Assembly (NCBI RefSeq): GCF_002837275.1
Contig: NZ_NXIF01000041.1
Span: 1-64,000 of the forward strand
Direction of reading: 5' to 3'
DNA from: Malaciobacter halophilus
Lineage (GTDB): Bacteria; Campylobacterota; Campylobacteria; Campylobacterales; Arcobacteraceae
Length of the DNA: 64,000 nt
A program made the position numbers and the translations under genes. The notes below the pieces were generated by a model. That model was not told the origin of the DNA, did no database searches, and saw only the letters and a list, made by a program, of their open reading frames with translations. The number at the start of each line of letters is the position of its first letter. Within the stretch, counting starts at the first letter, position 1. Positions 62,271 through 64,000 of this stretch are shown piece after piece.

Positions 62271-63230
62271 TTGGATATAAATTTACTCTTATCTTGGAAT
62301 AAAGAGTTTAAATTGGAGAAAAAATTTAGTTTAATAGGAGTGTTATCCTTAGTTTTTGCAATGTTTATATGGGCTAGTTCTTTTATTGGATTAAAAGCTG
62401 CGATGAATGATTATGGGGCTCATACTGTAATTTTTACTAGAATGATATTTGCTTCTATGTGTTTTTTAATTTTCATAAAAAGTTTTTTAAAATATGAATA
62501 TACTAAAAAAGATATTTTATATATATTACTATTAGCACTATTTGAGCCATGTTTATATTTTCTATTTGAGTCAAAAGCTTTACAATTAACAACTGCTTCT
62601 CAAGCTGGAATGATTACATCATTAATGCCTTTAATTACCTCTGTTGCAGCAGTTTTTATATTAAAAGAGTTAGTATCAAAACAGTTTATTATAGGCTCTT
62701 TTTTAGCAGTTTTTGGTGCAGTTTGGTTAAGCTTAGAAGCAACATCAAGTGCAACAGCACCAAATCCTATACTTGGAAATTTTTTAGAATTTTTAGCAAT
62801 GGCTTGCGCTGCAGGATATACAGTTGTAGCTAAACATTTAACATATAAATTCTCAGCACTTTTTTTAACAGCGATTCAAGCTTTTATTGGTGCAATCTTT
62901 TTTATGCCTCTTGCTTTTTATGAATTAAGTAATACTGAATTTATTTTTAAGCTTGATGGTTTTTTATGGATACTATATTTAGGTGTTGTTGTAACTTTAG
63001 GTGGTTATGGTTTATATAATTTTTCTTTAACAAAAATTGATGCTTCAAAAGCTTCTATTTTTATGAATTTAATACCTGTTTTTACTTTAGTATTGGCATA
63101 TTTGATTTTAAATGAAAGATTAAGTATTGTGGAGATTATTGCTTCAATAGTTATCTTAAGTGGAGTATTTATTTCTCAAATAAGAGTTGTAATACCAAGA
63201 AAACTTTTTAAATTTTTTAGTAAAGTATGA
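62271..63230 (+). CDS. DMT (EamA) family transporter
   Basis: The 319-residue protein has ten membrane helices in two EamA halves, from LSLVFAMFIWASSFIGLKAA to ILNERLSIVEIIASIVILSG. It may export amino acids or metabolites. The start is a TTG at 62271 with AAGGAAA just before; a later TTG is less well placed. It shares the intergenic region with the divergent SRP RNA promoter. The next gene overlaps it by four bases. Confidence 0.87.
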   Translation: MDINLLLSWNKEFKLEKKFSLIGVLSLVFAMFIWASSFIGLKAAMNDYGAHTVIFTRMIFASMCFLIFIKSFLKYEYTKKDILYILLLALFEPCLYFLFESKALQLTTASQAGMITSLMPLITSVAAVFILKELVSKQFIIGSFLAVFGAVWLSLEATSSATAPNPILGNFLEFLAMACAAGYTVVAKHLTYKFSALFLTAIQAFIGAIFFMPLAFYELSNTEFIFKLDGFLWILYLGVVVTLGGYGLYNFSLTKIDASKASIFMNLIPVFTLVLAYLILNERLSIVEIIASIVILSGVFISQIRVVIPRKLFKFFSKV

Positions 63231-63649
63231 TGGCATATATAACTCTATTTTTTGTATCTTTTATATCTGCTACTTTATTTCCATTAGGTAGTGAAGCATT
63301 ATTAGTATTAAATATAAATCAAAACTATAATATCTATTTACTTCTATTCTTTGCAACTATTGGTAATAGCTTAGGTTCATTAGTTAACTATTTTCTTGGA
63401 TATAAAGGTGAAAGTTATTTAGAAAATAGAAAGATTTTAGATAAAAAAAGAATTGATAAATATAAAAAATATTTTGATAAATATGGTGTATATTGTTTAC
63501 TCTTTTCTTGGGCTCCTATTGTAGGTGACCCTTTAACTTTTATTGCTGGAGTTTTAAAGTATGATTTAAAAAAATTTATTTTTTTAGTTCTTTTAGCAAA
63601 ATTTTTAAGATATTTATTTATAGTTTTTACAACACTAGCTATTATTTAA
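63227..63649 (+). CDS. YqaA/DedA-like small membrane protein
   Basis: The 140-residue protein has four membrane segments and the SNARE-associated (DedA-like) short form: LFPLGSEALLVL, FATIGNSLGSLVNYFLGYKG, and a loop FSWAPIVGDPLTFIAGVLKYD. YqaA proteins are small DedA relatives thought to aid lipid or cation homeostasis. The ATGATG start overlaps the DMT stop. The 3' end overlaps the convergent kinase by eight bases. Confidence 0.82.
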   Translation: MMAYITLFFVSFISATLFPLGSEALLVLNINQNYNIYLLLFFATIGNSLGSLVNYFLGYKGESYLENRKILDKKRIDKYKKYFDKYGVYCLLFSWAPIVGDPLTFIAGVLKYDLKKFIFLVLLAKFLRYLFIVFTTLAII

Positions 63650-64000
63650 CACTTATTGGTAAGCTTATAATAAATTTTGCACCTTTGTAAGTAAGATTTT
63701 GTTTTTTTAAAGTATAGTTTGTTACTTTTATATCTCCATTCATATTTTTAGAAATAATCTCTTTACTCATATAAAGCCCTATTCCTGTTCCATGTTGCTC
63801 TTTTTTTGTACTAAAATATGGTTCGAAAACTTTATTTATTATCTCTTGTGGTACACCACCTGCATTATCACTAATAACAAATTGTACTTTTTGTTCTATT
63901 TTTTTTACTTCAATTGTGATTAGTTTTAACTCTTGTTCTTTTTTTACAAGCTCATCTCTTGCATTATTTAAAATATTTATTAATACTTGAATTAGTTCAT
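63642..64000 (-). CDS. Sensor histidine kinase, 3' part (runs off the window)
   Basis: The last 119 codons of a gene on the minus strand read ELIQVLINILNNARDELVKK, then ISDNAGGVPQEII, FEPYFSTKKEQHGTGIGLYM and a final GAKFIISLPISVK. These are the N, G1 and G2 boxes of a HATPase domain. The type with GTGIGLYMSK is common in Campylobacterota PAS-type kinases. The N-terminus is outside the window. Confidence 0.9.
   Translation of the reverse strand, partial: ELIQVLINILNNARDELVKKEQELKLITIEVKKIEQKVQFVISDNAGGVPQEIINKVFEPYFSTKKEQHGTGIGLYMSKEIISKNMNGDIKVTNYTLKKQNLTYKGAKFIISLPISVK

Overview
The window is low-GC chromosomal DNA from a member of the Campylobacterota, most probably the Arcobacter group. 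This rests on AT-rich codon use throughout, the ruvC-dnaA-dnaN-gyrB order with TTCAC-type DnaA boxes on both sides of dnaA, and family-typical genes (a stand-alone ThiD2-domain protein, a CZB-domain chemoreceptor, ArsRS/CusRS-like two-component pairs, a DksA-like C4 protein). The species call is inference, because no database could be searched. No CRISPR array, insertion sequence, prophage or tRNA gene was seen.

Layout. 1-150: a strong promoter and boxA leader firing leftward, almost certainly into an rRNA operon just outside the window. 370-14100: housekeeping genes (Bax inhibitor-like protein, ThiD2, BioC-like, secG, polysaccharide deacetylase, frr, pyrE, RDD, MFS, yaaA, ychJ, comEA-like, ung, a lemA/TPM trio, a phosphoglycolate phosphatase-like gene), then a MarR regulator with a double palindromic operator and its drug-efflux partner. 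14100-18100: leftward genes (DksA-like, Cry-DASH, flavoprotein, cupin). 18388-26907: a sulfur assimilation block (metY, a cysteine-free Rrf2 regulator, cysK, a DUF2061 gene, cysH, cysD, cysN, a sulfite reductase-like gene lacking its catalytic half, and a cysteine desulfurase-like gene). 26916-33748: chemoreceptor, metallophosphoesterase, YgbA-like gene, an HrcA/CIRCE-controlled hsp20 with a newly noticed 36-residue membrane protein behind it, and typA.

33839-41885 is the best candidate for an undescribed system. It is a tightly overlapping run of seven genes (FtsX-like permease, LolD-like ATPase, a degenerate heme-copper-oxidase-like protein, a multi-TM protein, YceI, a small exported protein, a metallophosphoesterase) that ends in a response regulator and kinase. 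The same ATTCAT motif, repeated at exactly 11-bp spacing, lies before both the first gene and the regulator, so the pair probably controls itself and the operon.

42290-49008 holds a YeeE/TusA sulfur pair, glutaminase, and a second redox operon: SHP-like cytochrome, diheme cytochrome, and a cytochrome b561-diheme fusion broken by a one-base frameshift, followed by a CpxP-like protein and a second two-component pair. 49056-52223 holds a TRIC-type channel, a PAS response regulator, purN and ruvC.

52219-57346 is the replication origin with dnaA, dnaN and gyrB; DnaA-box clusters both upstream and downstream of dnaA suggest a bipartite oriC. To its right are a zinc-ribbon membrane protein, a SnoaL-like gene interrupted by an in-frame TGA where Trp is expected, an AraC regulator, a VOC protein followed by a large hairpin, two tandem paralogs with LRV-like repeats and a Cys cluster, queF, a helix-turn-helix protein, the SRP RNA gene on the minus strand, two membrane protein genes and the 3' part of a sensor kinase running off the right edge.
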